From assembly GCA_016720585.1 (NCBI GenBank), contig JADKKH010000001.1, forward strand, positions 496,001-560,000: 64,000 nt of DNA. The letters run 5' to 3'. The notes under the pieces were generated by a model that searched no databases, was not told the origin of the DNA, and saw only the letters and a program-made list of their open reading frames with translations. Shown here piece after piece: positions 35,501 through 44,835 of this stretch (its first letter is position 1; each line of letters opens with the position of its first letter). This DNA is from Chitinophagaceae bacterium (GTDB taxonomy: Bacteria > Bacteroidota > Bacteroidia > Chitinophagales > Chitinophagaceae). The position numbers were made by a program, and so were the translations under genes.

Positions 35501-36535
35501 ATGCAGCATTTCAGGAATAGCATTTTATTTTTTTTGCTACTCACGGCTATACTATCCCGGGCTCAGCAACCGGAGATCATTCAAAAATATATACTGGAAT
35601 ATAAAAGTCTGGCCATTTCAGAAATGCAGCGAACCGGTGTCCCCGCAGCTATTACGCTGGCACAAGGCATTCATGAATCAGGCGCAGGGTTGAGCCCATT
35701 GGCATTAGCCTCAAATAATCATTTTGGCATCAAATGCAAATCCAACTGGACAGGTGAGTCGGTGCGACATGATGATGATGCAAAAGGAGAGTGCTTCCGG
35801 AAATATCCCTCCGCTGTTGATTCCTATAAAGACCATTCGGATTTTTTGAAAAACAGCCAACGGTATGGTTCTCTATTCTCCCTGGATCCGATAGATTATT
35901 CCGGATGGGCGAAAGGTCTGAAAAAAGCCGGGTATGCTACAAACCCGAAATACCCGGAAGTTTTGATTAAAATGATTGAAGATTATAACCTGCAGGATTA
36001 TTCCCTGATAGCTTTGGGAAAAATTCCCGGTGAAGATGGAATTGTAAAAGAGTCATTGAATAAGCTCCCGGACCTAACGGTAACCACAGCAGTAATTGCT
36101 GAATCACCCAAACAACAATACCCGGATGGGCCATTCCTGTTGAATGAAACAAAAACTATTTATGCCAAAAAAGGAACTTCTTTTCTGGTCATTGCCCGGC
36201 TGTATGACATCGATCTGTCAAAAATTTTTGAATTCAATGAAATTGCCCGTTCCGAATTCTGTGAGCAGGATCAGCTTATTTTCCTTCAGCGGAAACGTAA
36301 GACCGGTAATCATGATATTCATATTGTTCAGCCGGGAGAATCGTTGCATGATATTGCACAGCAGGAAGCCATACGATTGGAAAGCCTGCGGGAATTGAAC
36401 TGGCTGAAGGAAGCAGAGCGGCCGGCCATTGGTGAAAAATTAAGTCTGAAATCAAAATCTGCTTCTATGCCCAAACTCGCTATCAAAGAAAATTTTTCTC
36501 TTACCCCTGCTGTTAAAGATCCGGGCAGTAATTAA
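35501..36535 (+). CDS. Secreted glucosaminidase-domain protein with LysM repeats
   Basis: 344 aa. A signal peptide (to about residue 22) precedes a muramidase/glucosaminidase domain (about 25-165) with AAITLAQGIHESGAG (catalytic Glu in HES), SNNHFGIKCKS, YPSAVDSYKDHSDFL and YGSLF. Two LysM-like segments follow (about 215-262 and 268-318, the latter HIVQPGESLHDIAQQE). It probably trims peptidoglycan during growth or division. Followed 11 bases later by the phosphoribosyltransferase gene. Confidence 0.88.
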   Translation: MQHFRNSILFFLLLTAILSRAQQPEIIQKYILEYKSLAISEMQRTGVPAAITLAQGIHESGAGLSPLALASNNHFGIKCKSNWTGESVRHDDDAKGECFRKYPSAVDSYKDHSDFLKNSQRYGSLFSLDPIDYSGWAKGLKKAGYATNPKYPEVLIKMIEDYNLQDYSLIALGKIPGEDGIVKESLNKLPDLTVTTAVIAESPKQQYPDGPFLLNETKTIYAKKGTSFLVIARLYDIDLSKIFEFNEIARSEFCEQDQLIFLQRKRKTGNHDIHIVQPGESLHDIAQQEAIRLESLRELNWLKEAERPAIGEKLSLKSKSASMPKLAIKENFSLTPAVKDPGSN

Positions 36536-36546
36536 TTAAAAAAAAT

Positions 36547-37080
36547 ATGTCAGTCATAAAAATTCACGACAAATCATTTGAAACATATCTGTCAGCAGAG
36601 ACCATTCAGCAACGTGTCAGTGAAATAGCCGCTGCCATTAACACCGATTATAAGGGTCGAAGACCTCTTTTTATCGCTATCCTGAATGGTTCATTCATGT
36701 TTGCATCCGATTTGTTCAAACATCTTGACATTGAAGCTGAACTCTGCTTTATCAAACTGGCCTCTTATAAAGGCATGAAATCTTCGGGGAATGTGGTTAC
36801 TTCCATTGGACTGGAGGACGACCTTTTTGATAAAGAAGTGATCATTGTGGAAGACATTGTGGATACGGGCAAGACACTGCATAAATTTCTTCCAAAATTG
36901 CTGCACCAGCAACCCCAATCACTTAAAATAGCGACTTTGCTTCATAAGACGGATGCTACAGAATATCCACTTACGCTGGATTATGTAGGGTTTACCATTC
37001 CCAATAAGTTTGTAGTGGGGTATGGACTTGATTATGACGGACTTGGACGAAATTTGAAAGAGATTTACCAGTTGGTATAA
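36547..37080 (+). CDS. hpt: Hypoxanthine phosphoribosyltransferase
   Basis: Purine-salvage enzyme joining hypoxanthine or guanine to PRPP. 177 aa, normal size. The PRPP-binding motif VEDIVDTGKTL lies near residues 100-110, and the flexible-loop region SYKGMKSSGNV is upstream. C-terminal VVGYGLDYDGLGRN is typical of the family. Confidence 0.93.
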   Translation: MSVIKIHDKSFETYLSAETIQQRVSEIAAAINTDYKGRRPLFIAILNGSFMFASDLFKHLDIEAELCFIKLASYKGMKSSGNVVTSIGLEDDLFDKEVIIVEDIVDTGKTLHKFLPKLLHQQPQSLKIATLLHKTDATEYPLTLDYVGFTIPNKFVVGYGLDYDGLGRNLKEIYQLV

Positions 37081-37133
37081 TTTCACCCGGACAGTCCTTT
37101 TTTTTTTGTATTTTATCCTGATATTATATCCAC

Positions 37134-38918
37134 TTGAAGACCGTTTGCCATATAGTAACCTTTCTGCTGCTCAACATATCTGTATGCGCACAGCAATACT
37201 ATGTAAGAGGTGAAGTGAAGGACGAATCAGGCAACATTTTGCAAAACGTTGTTATCAAGCAATTCAAAACAGGCTATATATTCAGAACCGGTTCATCCGG
37301 CACATTTGGAATCGTTGCCAATTACCAGGTAGACACTTTTAGTTTCTCAATGGAAGGCTATCATTCCGAAAGGGTGTTAGTAGATGCAGACAAATATGTG
37401 CGTGTAAAACTAAAATTATTACCGGCCTCTGCAGCCAACGCCCGCCGGGATAAATTATCATCACTTACGAAGGATCTTGGAAAAGAAGAACAGAAAAGCT
37501 GGTTTACCGGTGAAGAAACCTATGCCAGCATCCTGGAAAACCGGTTTGTAGACACCAAAAAATTTCCCAGCACGGGAATGTCGCTTGATGTGGACAGGGC
37601 CTCTTACAGTAATATACGTCGTTTCATCACCCTCAACTCACCCGTTCCGCCTGATGCTGTCCGGATAGAAGAGATGCTGAACTATTTTAACCTGAACTAC
37701 CATGAGCCGGAGCATAGCGATCTTTTTAATATTAGAACGACCTTAAGCATTTGCCCCTGGAATACGGACAACCAGTTGTTTTATATAAATTTTTCTGCCA
37801 AAAAACTGGATCTGGATACATTACCCCCCAGCCATCTTGTTTTTTTAATTGATGTGTCAGGGTCAATGGATATGCCTAACCGGCTACCGCTTTTACAATC
37901 TGCATTCCGGTTACTGGTTAATAATCTTCGCAGTAAGGATTCCGTGGCCATTGTTGTTTATGGAGGTGTAACCGGTGTGATGTTGAATACCACCAGCGGC
38001 GCAGAGAAGGAAAAAATCCTGAAGACCATTGACGAGTTGGTTCCCGGGGGAAGTACTCCGGGTGAATCGGGAATAAAACTGGCGTATAGTGTTGCGAAAA
38101 ATCATTTTGTCAAGGGGGGGAATAACCGGGTGATCCTGGCGACAGACGGTGATTTTAATGTAGGTCTGAAAACAGAAGCTGAACTTGATGAATTGATTTC
38201 CATGAACCGCGGATCAGGGATATATCTGACATGTTTGGGGGTGGGCATGGGAAATTACAAAGACTCGAAGATCCAGACATTGGCTAAAAGTGGTAACGGG
38301 AATTTTGCTTACCTCGATAATTTTAAAGAAGCTGAGAAAGTATTATTGAAAGAGTTTACAAAAACGCTTTACGCGGTTGCCGATAATGTATACATGAATG
38401 TGGAATTCAATTCAACGTATGTAAAAGAATACCGTCTGATCGGTTTTGATAACAAGGTCGGTGCCTTGCGGGATTCTTTATCTTTTATCGAAGGAGGCGA
38501 AATAGGATCGGGCCATTCGATGCTCGCGCTGTTTGAGATAACACCAACCGAAGTAAACAAAGGAGCCATTAAAGATGATTTTACGATTGGTAATCTTGCT
38601 GAAATAAAACTGCAATACGAAGAGCCAAACAATAAAAAGCAACATTTTTTTAATTATACCAGTAAGTTTGTTTTTACGCCATTTGCAGAGCTGGATAAAT
38701 GTTATCATTTTTCCGCAGCCGTTGCCATGTTTGGATCCCTGCTTCGTTCCTCACCTTTTATAAAAAATGTCGGGTGGAATGAAATTATTTCGCTGGCACA
38801 AACTTCGCTGGGGAGCGATGATCTCCTGCAAAAAGAATTTATCATCCTGGCCCAGCAGGCGAAAACGCTGTATTCCAAAATGAAAAAGAAAAAAGGCGTG
38901 GGTAGTCAGCAATGGTGA
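37134..38918 (+). CDS. Secreted von Willebrand factor A domain protein (YfbK-like)
   Basis: 594 aa, starting at a TTG (37134). A signal peptide (to CAQ) is followed by a carboxypeptidase-regulatory-like beta-sandwich (YYVRGEVKDESGNILQNVVI). Next come a VWA N-terminal region (STGMSLDVDRASYSNIRRFI) and the VWA domain with MIDAS motif LIDVSGSMDMPNRLP (about 240-405). The C-terminal domain is of DUF3520 type. It may bind metal and mediate protein interactions at the cell surface; the role is not known. It converges with dnaJ, with three bases between stops. Confidence 0.87.
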   Translation: MKTVCHIVTFLLLNISVCAQQYYVRGEVKDESGNILQNVVIKQFKTGYIFRTGSSGTFGIVANYQVDTFSFSMEGYHSERVLVDADKYVRVKLKLLPASAANARRDKLSSLTKDLGKEEQKSWFTGEETYASILENRFVDTKKFPSTGMSLDVDRASYSNIRRFITLNSPVPPDAVRIEEMLNYFNLNYHEPEHSDLFNIRTTLSICPWNTDNQLFYINFSAKKLDLDTLPPSHLVFLIDVSGSMDMPNRLPLLQSAFRLLVNNLRSKDSVAIVVYGGVTGVMLNTTSGAEKEKILKTIDELVPGGSTPGESGIKLAYSVAKNHFVKGGNNRVILATDGDFNVGLKTEAELDELISMNRGSGIYLTCLGVGMGNYKDSKIQTLAKSGNGNFAYLDNFKEAEKVLLKEFTKTLYAVADNVYMNVEFNSTYVKEYRLIGFDNKVGALRDSLSFIEGGEIGSGHSMLALFEITPTEVNKGAIKDDFTIGNLAEIKLQYEEPNNKKQHFFNYTSKFVFTPFAELDKCYHFSAAVAMFGSLLRSSPFIKNVGWNEIISLAQTSLGSDDLLQKEFIILAQQAKTLYSKMKKKKGVGSQQW

Positions 38919-38921
38919 TGT

Positions 38922-40085
38922 TTACGAAAACATCTCCTTTATTTTATCAAATAAATTCTTCTCGTTTTTATCCGGGTGAGGTTTGAAACCGGGGGAGTGA
39001 CTTAATTTTTCCAATATGGCTTTTTCTTCTGAGGTAACATGCTGTGGTGTCCAGATATTAACCTGAATCAGCTGGTCGCCTTTTTCATACGAGTTTACGG
39101 CCGGAAAACCTTTCCCTTTCAAACGGAAAACCTTGCCACTTTGGGTACCGGCCGGGATTTTAATTTTTGCCCTTCCGTCAATGGTTGGTACTTCCGCCTG
39201 TATGCCAAAGACCGCATCGGGGAAGGAGAGATGCAATTCGTATGCAACATTCAATCCTTCACGATGTAATTCTTTATGGGGTTCTTCTTCAATTAAAATA
39301 ATAAGATCACCGGGCATACCACCTCTTTCACCGGCATTACCTTTCCCATTTATGTTCAATTGCATGCCTTCCTGTACTCCCGCAGGAATATCAATACTAA
39401 CGGTTTCTTCACCATATACACGACCTTCTCCTTTACAAGAACCGCATTTGGCAGTTACTGTAGTTCCTTCGCCATTACAGGAAGGACAGGTAGTAACGGT
39501 CTGCATTTGTCCCAGGAATGTATTTTGAACTCTTCTTACCTGGCCGCTGCCACTGCAGGTAGAACAGGTTTGTACACTACCTTTATCTTTTGCACCACTG
39601 CCACCACATTGATTACAAAGTACATGTTTTTTTACCTTGATATTTTTAGTAACCCCTTTTGCAATTTCCTCATAGGTCAATTTTAATTTGACCCGGAGAT
39701 TGCTACCTCTTACCCCGCGGCTGCGTTGTTGGCCACCCCGGCTCCGTTGTCCGCCGCCAAAAAAATTTCCGAACAGATCGTCACCGAAAATATCACCAAA
39801 CTGGCTGAAGATATCTTCCATATTCATGCCACCACCGGGATGCCCACCTCGTCCCTGGCCACTTACACCTGCGTGGCCATAACGGTCATATTGGGCTTTT
39901 TTATCTGCATCGCATAATATTTCATAAGCTTCGGCTGCCTCCTTAAATTTTTCTTCTGCAGTTTTATCACCCGGATTCCGGTCTGGGTGAAATTGCATAG
40001 CCACTTTCCGGTATGCTTTTTTTATTTCATCTGCGGAAGCAGTTTTGGCCACTCCCAGTATTTCGTAAAAGTCTCTTTTTGACAT
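38922..40085 (-). CDS. dnaJ: Chaperone protein DnaJ
   Basis: Hsp40 co-chaperone of DnaK. 387 aa: J domain (1-70) with HPD in QFHPDRNPGDK; a Gly/Phe-rich segment (GRGGHPGGGMNMEDIFSQFG); a zinc-binding region with four CxxCxGxG-type repeats (CNQCGGSG, CSTCSGSG, CPSCNGEG, CGSCKGEG); and the substrate-binding C-terminal domains. Lies seven bases downstream of grpE in one operon. Confidence 0.97.
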   Translation of the reverse strand: MSKRDFYEILGVAKTASADEIKKAYRKVAMQFHPDRNPGDKTAEEKFKEAAEAYEILCDADKKAQYDRYGHAGVSGQGRGGHPGGGMNMEDIFSQFGDIFGDDLFGNFFGGGQRSRGGQQRSRGVRGSNLRVKLKLTYEEIAKGVTKNIKVKKHVLCNQCGGSGAKDKGSVQTCSTCSGSGQVRRVQNTFLGQMQTVTTCPSCNGEGTTVTAKCGSCKGEGRVYGEETVSIDIPAGVQEGMQLNINGKGNAGERGGMPGDLIILIEEEPHKELHREGLNVAYELHLSFPDAVFGIQAEVPTIDGRAKIKIPAGTQSGKVFRLKGKGFPAVNSYEKGDQLIQVNIWTPQHVTSEEKAILEKLSHSPGFKPHPDKNEKNLFDKIKEMFS

Positions 40086-40092
40086 AGTTTCT

Positions 40093-40653
40093 TTATTTTC
40101 CGACTACCACTTTTGCATGACGGATGAGTTTATCGTTGAGATAATATCCTTTCATGATCTCATCCACAACTTTGCCCTTCAGTTCTTCAGTTGATACAGC
40201 AATTTCAGTGACGGCTTCATGTAAGTCGGGGTTAAATTCCTCATGTTTTGTCTTCATGGGTTTCACACCTCTTGCCATAAGGGTGTTGCGGAGTTTATTA
40301 AAAACCAGCATAATCCCTTCTTTTATCTGCGTGGTATCATCACTTGCTTCTAACTGTTTCTGTGCCCGGTCACAATCATCCAGCACATCCAGCATATCAG
40401 TAATAACGTCCCGGCCGGCAGTCTGGATCAGTTCCAACCTTTCTTTGGCGTTACGTCTTTTGAAATTTTCAAACTCTGCTACTTTCCGGAGGTATTTATC
40501 TTTAGAATCCTCCCATTGTGCTTTTAGCTTTTCCAATTCAGACTCCTCATTCACGGGTTCATTTAAATGCGTAGAGCCATTCTGGTTTTCATCAGAATTG
40601 ATGTCATATGGCCCGCTGTTCCGGTCTTGTTCCTGTAAATCTTTTCCTGCCAT
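40093..40653 (-). CDS. grpE: Nucleotide exchange factor GrpE
   Basis: Releases ADP from DnaK. 186 aa. An acidic, disordered N-terminus (about 1-40) leads into a long coiled coil (ELEKLKAQWEDSKDKYLRKVA) and the C-terminal beta domain, with EFNPDLHEAVTE and VDEIMKGYYLNDKLIRHAKVVV. First gene of a grpE-dnaJ operon with a good promoter just upstream. Confidence 0.96.
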   Translation of the reverse strand: MAGKDLQEQDRNSGPYDINSDENQNGSTHLNEPVNEESELEKLKAQWEDSKDKYLRKVAEFENFKRRNAKERLELIQTAGRDVITDMLDVLDDCDRAQKQLEASDDTTQIKEGIMLVFNKLRNTLMARGVKPMKTKHEEFNPDLHEAVTEIAVSTEELKGKVVDEIMKGYYLNDKLIRHAKVVVGK

Positions 40654-40669
40654 TTTTTTAAATTGAGTG

Positions 40670-40699
40670 CAAAGGTAAGGGTGTCAAGAATATTGCCAA
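40670..40699 (-). promoter_or_regulatory. Promoter of grpE-dnaJ
   Basis: On the minus strand TTGG (40699-40696), 18 bases, then TACCTTTG (40677-40670). The -7 box fits TAnnTTTG. The predicted leader to the ATG at 40653 is about 13 bases. No CIRCE-type inverted repeat was seen. Confidence 0.55.
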
Positions 40700-40788
40700 T
40701 GGGGGATTTGAGGACAAAATGACTGAATCCGACACTGGCTTTGGTGAGAATGGCATACCCCGGTAAATTGATTAGCTTGCAGCCCTTT

Positions 40789-41961
40789 ATGTACAAAGTT
40801 TACCTGAATAAAAAAATATCACCCCGGGTGGTCAATGGCCATCCCTGGATCTTCAATAATGAAGTAGAAAAAATAGAAGGCGATGTAAAAGGAGGTGAAA
40901 TAACTGAGGTATTTACCCATGACAAGAAATTTGTTGGCAGGGGCTATATCAATCCGAAGTCACAGATTCTTGTCCGCTTGCTGACCCGGAATAAGACCGA
41001 AGAGATTAATGAACACTTTTTTCAAAGAAAGATTCAGGAATGCTGGGATTACCGGAAAAAGCTGGGGTATACGGAGAACTGCCGGCTTGTTTTTGGAGAG
41101 GCTGATGCTTTGCCCCAATTAATTATTGATAAATTCAATGACTATTTTGTTATTCAGACGCTGGCACTTGGTATGGATGTTTGGAAACCCGCTATTGTAA
41201 AAGCCCTCCAGGAGATCTTTACACCTAAAGGAATATATGAACGGAATGATGTTCCGGTAAGGGAACTGGAAGGCCTGAAACAGCAGAAAGGTTTTTTGTC
41301 TGATCCTTTTGATACAAAAATAATTATCAACGAGAATGGCCTGCAATTTTATGTGGATGTAGAGAATGGACAGAAGACAGGTTATTTTCTGGATCAGCAG
41401 GATAACCGCAGGTTGATTCAGCATATTGTGAAAGGGGCTGATGTGCTGGGTGCATTTACGTACACGGGTACATTTGAAATTCATGCGGCCCGTTATGGCG
41501 CTAAATCAGTACTGGGGCTTGACATATCTGCCCAGGCAGTTGAGCAGGCGAATGCCCATGCTGAATTAAATGGCGTGCAGCAATTCTGCCGTTTTGAAAC
41601 GGCCAATGCATTTGATGTTTTAAAGCAATGGGGGAAAGAAGGAAAGCACTATGATGTTGTGATGCTCGATCCGCCTGCCTTTACAAAGAGCCGCGAAACC
41701 ATTCAAAAAGCCATTGCCGGTTATAAGGAGATCAATCTAAGAGGCATGAATCTCATTAAACCCGGAGGTTTTTTAGTGACTTCTTCGTGTACAAACCTGG
41801 TGAGCCCGGAATTATTTCTTGATATAATTGATAGGGCTGCAAAAGATACCCGAAGAAAAATAAGACAAATTACTTTTCAGACACAGTCCGGAGATCATCC
41901 GGTAATCCGGGGTATGGATAATACACAATACCTCAAATTCCTGATTGTTCAGGTGCAATGA
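40789..41961 (+). CDS. RlmI-like class I 23S rRNA (cytosine) methyltransferase
   Basis: 390 aa. An N-terminal PUA domain (YKVYLNKKISPRVVNGHPW) precedes an RlmI-type SAM methyltransferase domain with DVLGAFTYTGTFEIHAA (SAM loop), LDISAQAVEQA and MLDPPAFTKSR (DPPxF). Cysteine in VTSSCTNL. It most likely modifies rRNA cytosine. The ATG at 40789 is preferred over 40741, since the PUA motif begins right at MYK and the extra 16 residues overlap the grpE promoter region. Confidence 0.88.
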   Translation: MYKVYLNKKISPRVVNGHPWIFNNEVEKIEGDVKGGEITEVFTHDKKFVGRGYINPKSQILVRLLTRNKTEEINEHFFQRKIQECWDYRKKLGYTENCRLVFGEADALPQLIIDKFNDYFVIQTLALGMDVWKPAIVKALQEIFTPKGIYERNDVPVRELEGLKQQKGFLSDPFDTKIIINENGLQFYVDVENGQKTGYFLDQQDNRRLIQHIVKGADVLGAFTYTGTFEIHAARYGAKSVLGLDISAQAVEQANAHAELNGVQQFCRFETANAFDVLKQWGKEGKHYDVVMLDPPAFTKSRETIQKAIAGYKEINLRGMNLIKPGGFLVTSSCTNLVSPELFLDIIDRAAKDTRRKIRQITFQTQSGDHPVIRGMDNTQYLKFLIVQVQ

Positions 41962-41983
41962 TTTTTTCAGAAACTAAGTTGGA

Positions 41984-42331
41984 TTAACGGGAGACCTGGA
42001 ATTTACCGGATTCAATAATTTTTCCGGTAAGGTCTATCAGTTGATAGAAATAAATACCCCGGTTGAATTCGTTTACATCAATGGTAAATTTTTCCGGAAT
42101 ATTTTGTGCTTCGAACATTCTTTTACCCAGCAAACCGTTGTAAACATGAACGGTTAAATTTTTCTGGTAATTTTTTTGCAAATCAAAAGTGATATAAGAA
42201 ACGGCCGGGTTGGGATACAACTTAATAATCCTGTCAGCACCATCTGGAGGCGTGGTTGGCCTTGATGATTGGCCCTGAGATTGAATAGCAATCAGCAGGA
42301 TAATGGATAATATGGGTAGAATTCGTCTCAA
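41984..42331 (-). CDS. Mini protein: signal peptide plus type A T9SS sorting domain
   Basis: 115 aa. A signal peptide (RRILPILSIILLIAIQSQGQ) and a ~12-residue linker (SSRPTTPPDGAD) are followed only by a type A T9SS C-terminal domain, with KLYPNPAVSYITFDL, VYNGLLGKRMFEA, FNRGIYFYQLID and GKFQVSR. There is no room for a separate cargo domain. It could be a relic of a larger gene, a small surface peptide or a competitor for the sorting machinery. Confidence 0.85.
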   Translation of the reverse strand: MRRILPILSIILLIAIQSQGQSSRPTTPPDGADRIIKLYPNPAVSYITFDLQKNYQKNLTVHVYNGLLGKRMFEAQNIPEKFTIDVNEFNRGIYFYQLIDLTGKIIESGKFQVSR

Positions 42332-42464
42332 CGAAACAAATTTACTTTTATTATTCGAAAATTAAGCCGAAATTTTTATCTATGCAACGTAAAACTACGA
42401 TAATTTAAAAATACCTATAAATCATTGAGTTATAAGTAGTCTATAAACATCTTTTAACGAAAAC

Positions 42465-42935
42465 TTAGTTTAAACGGGTCAGGGTCTCCCGAATGGCTTC
42501 GAAATTTGGAAGCTCACCGGCATTTTCCAGGACCTCTGCATAACAAACGATCCCCTCTTTGTTTAGAACAAATGCAGAACGTTTGGATACGCCTTTCATA
42601 TTATATCCGAACATTTCATAGATAGAACCGTAGGCCCGGGAAACATCTTTATTAAAGTCACTTAGCAAGGTAAAATTCAGTTGCTGCTCTTCTTTGAACC
42701 GGGCCAATGTTTGTAAAGCATCAACAGATATCCCAAATACTTTTGCATTAACGCCATTATACCAGCTTAGGTTATCCCGGACTGAACATAGTTCTGTGGT
42801 GCAAACACTGGTGAAAGCCAAAGGGAAAAATAACAGCACTATATGGCTGCCTTTTTGTTCCGATAAAGTAACCTTCTTTTTTTCGCTGTCGAACAAAGTA
42901 AATTCAGGAGCGGGCTGGCCAATTTCAATTTTCAT
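42465..42935 (-). CDS. Peroxiredoxin (AhpC/TSA family)
   Basis: Thiol peroxidase reducing hydrogen peroxide and organic peroxides. 156 aa. The peroxidatic cysteine sits in PLAFTSVCTTELC, and a second cysteine lies four residues later (C-T-T-E-L-C), a possible resolving residue. Size and layout resemble AhpE/BCP-type one-domain peroxiredoxins. It is transcribed away from aqpZ. Confidence 0.9.
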   Translation of the reverse strand: MKIEIGQPAPEFTLFDSEKKKVTLSEQKGSHIVLLFFPLAFTSVCTTELCSVRDNLSWYNGVNAKVFGISVDALQTLARFKEEQQLNFTLLSDFNKDVSRAYGSIYEMFGYNMKGVSKRSAFVLNKEGIVCYAEVLENAGELPNFEAIRETLTRLN

Positions 42936-43062
42936 GACAATTTTTTTGATCGGTTTGCTGAATACATTTCAAGTTGCGGATTTTTTATCTATTTACCCAA
43001 AACACTTAACTTGTTGAAAGGTTTATTTCCTAAACCAATTTTATTACCAAAACTAAATTTGT

Positions 43063-43758
43063 ATGAAAAAGTATTTTTCAGAATTAGTCGGCACAATGTG
43101 TCTTGTACTATTCGGATGCGGGGCTGCTGTAATTTCCGGGGGGAATGCGGCCGGTTTATCCGGCCTGGGTCTGTTAGGTATTTCATTTGCTTTTGGATTA
43201 GCGGTTGTTGCCATGGCTTACACCATTGGTGGCATATCCGGCTGTCATATTAATCCGGCGATAACGATAGCCATGCTGGTAGCAGGAAAAATAAATGCTA
43301 AAGACGCAGCGGGGTATATTATTGCCCAAATGATCGGTGCTGTAGCCGGCGCGGGTATTTTATTTGTAATCGCATCAGGTCAGGATGGTTATAAAATGGG
43401 TGAATGGGCATTAGGTTCTAATGGTTGGGGCGTGGGGTACCTGGGTGCCTATTCTGTAACAGCTGCTTTTATTACAGAAGCCGTATTTACGTTTGTTTTT
43501 TTATATGTTATTCTTAATGTTACTTCTAAACATGGTAATAGTCAGATGGCCGGATTGACAATCGGCATAACGTTGGTGTTGATTCACCTGGTAGCTATTC
43601 CAATTACCGGTACTTCTGTTAATCCGGCACGAAGTTTCGGGCCGGCCCTATTTGCACAGGGTAAAGCATTATCCCAGCTATGGTTGTTTTTTGCAGCACC
43701 GGTAGCGGGTGCTGTCGCCGCCGCGCTTGTTTGGAAAATTACGGGGGAAGATAAATAA
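43063..43758 (+). CDS. aqpZ: Aquaporin Z family channel
   Basis: 231 aa with six helices and both pore motifs: HINPAIT in the first half and SVNPARS in the second. The arginine next to the second NPA and the His in helix 5 (VLIHLVAIP) fit a water-selective pore rather than a glycerol facilitator. Terminated by a strong hairpin. Confidence 0.94.
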   Translation: MKKYFSELVGTMCLVLFGCGAAVISGGNAAGLSGLGLLGISFAFGLAVVAMAYTIGGISGCHINPAITIAMLVAGKINAKDAAGYIIAQMIGAVAGAGILFVIASGQDGYKMGEWALGSNGWGVGYLGAYSVTAAFITEAVFTFVFLYVILNVTSKHGNSQMAGLTIGITLVLIHLVAIPITGTSVNPARSFGPALFAQGKALSQLWLFFAAPVAGAVAAALVWKITGEDK

Positions 43759-43781
43759 CCTGGATAAAAAATATATTGCTG

Positions 43782-43818
43782 ATTGCCTTGGAAGTTTATC
43801 TTTCGAGGCAATTTTTTT
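43782..43818 (+). terminator. Terminator after aqpZ
   Basis: Thirteen-base arms (43782-43794, 43800-43812; two wobbles), a TTTAT loop and a run of Ts that overlaps the stop codon of the convergent PorP gene (stop at 43817). Confidence 0.85.
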
Positions 43819-44830
43819 AAAACCTGGGGCAGAGCAGATAGCCTTCTTTTCTTTTTACAAAACCAAAATAAGACACGGATAATTCTATTCCACCCCGGCC
43901 ATAACTGGAGGGTTTTAATTTGGAAATATTTGCATCATAACTTACTGCAACCGAAAATGGGGCATAATCCAGTTTTACAACAGGGATCAATGCATCATTC
44001 CATCTTAAAAAGGCCCCGGCATGAATCGTATAAGCCGGATTATCGGCATCGGTACCTAATTTTAATCCATACATAGCTCCGGCAACCGTTTCCTGAAAGC
44101 CTCCCTGTATAGAGTGATCGGCTTGTAAGGTTACAAAGGCAAATTCGGTTACACCAAGCCGTAGGCCACCGGAAAAAACCCATTTGGGATGCAATTCAAT
44201 ACTTGCATTTTGAAAAAGTGAATTACCCGGTTTCGTGAAATGATGATAGGCAGCCCCGACAAAATAATTATTATCGGAATTATTGCTCAGGTTTGAATTG
44301 TAACTCATACCCACACTTCCGTCAAGATAGGTGTATTGCGATTTTGAAAAATTTTCACCCAGACCTCCATTATCATACTGGCTGTTGGTTGTGGCCTTGG
44401 AAGGGTCGAACCGGCGCTGAACCCAACCCCCCATAAAACCCAAAGACAGGTAACGGTTATGATCCGTACTCAGGGATTTGTGATAATTCAATACAGGTAA
44501 AACATGCGTGGAGGTCCAACCGATGGTACCGGCTTTATCATATAATATCTGTAAACCCGTCGTCACAAAATCATCACCTTTGCCAACCGGCATTTTGTAT
44601 TCTGAATTAAATGAACCGGTTTTATATGCATTGGTTACACTATTCCATTGGTCCCTGTACACCGCCTGTACTCTTACATCACCTGAAAAAATGCCGGCTA
44701 AAGAGGGGTTTCTCCACAAAGGTGTTTCAAAGAATTGGGAGAAATGAATATCCTGCGAAAAAACTTTATTCCCTGAGCAAAGAATTGTCAGAAATAAAAA
44801 AATTAAGGGTATATTTTTTTTCAGCTTCAT
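43817..44830 (-). CDS. PorP/SprF family type IX secretion outer-membrane protein (second copy)
   Basis: 337 aa, signal peptide (to VFSQ), then DIHFSQFFETPLWRNPSLAG, parallel to the protein at 29453. Barrel-like strands continue to the end. It lies five bases downstream of the giant PKD gene on the same strand, so it is probably translated from the same mRNA and acts as its partner. Confidence 0.9.
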   Translation of the reverse strand: MKLKKNIPLIFLFLTILCSGNKVFSQDIHFSQFFETPLWRNPSLAGIFSGDVRVQAVYRDQWNSVTNAYKTGSFNSEYKMPVGKGDDFVTTGLQILYDKAGTIGWTSTHVLPVLNYHKSLSTDHNRYLSLGFMGGWVQRRFDPSKATTNSQYDNGGLGENFSKSQYTYLDGSVGMSYNSNLSNNSDNNYFVGAAYHHFTKPGNSLFQNASIELHPKWVFSGGLRLGVTEFAFVTLQADHSIQGGFQETVAGAMYGLKLGTDADNPAYTIHAGAFLRWNDALIPVVKLDYAPFSVAVSYDANISKLKPSSYGRGGIELSVSYFGFVKRKEGYLLCPRF

Positions 44831-44835
44831 TTTTC

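Noticed and set aside
43054..43061. TAAATTTG as the aqpZ -7 box
   Set aside because: It ends two bases before the ATG, so the transcript would begin after the start codon. The upstream position is too close; probably coincidence.
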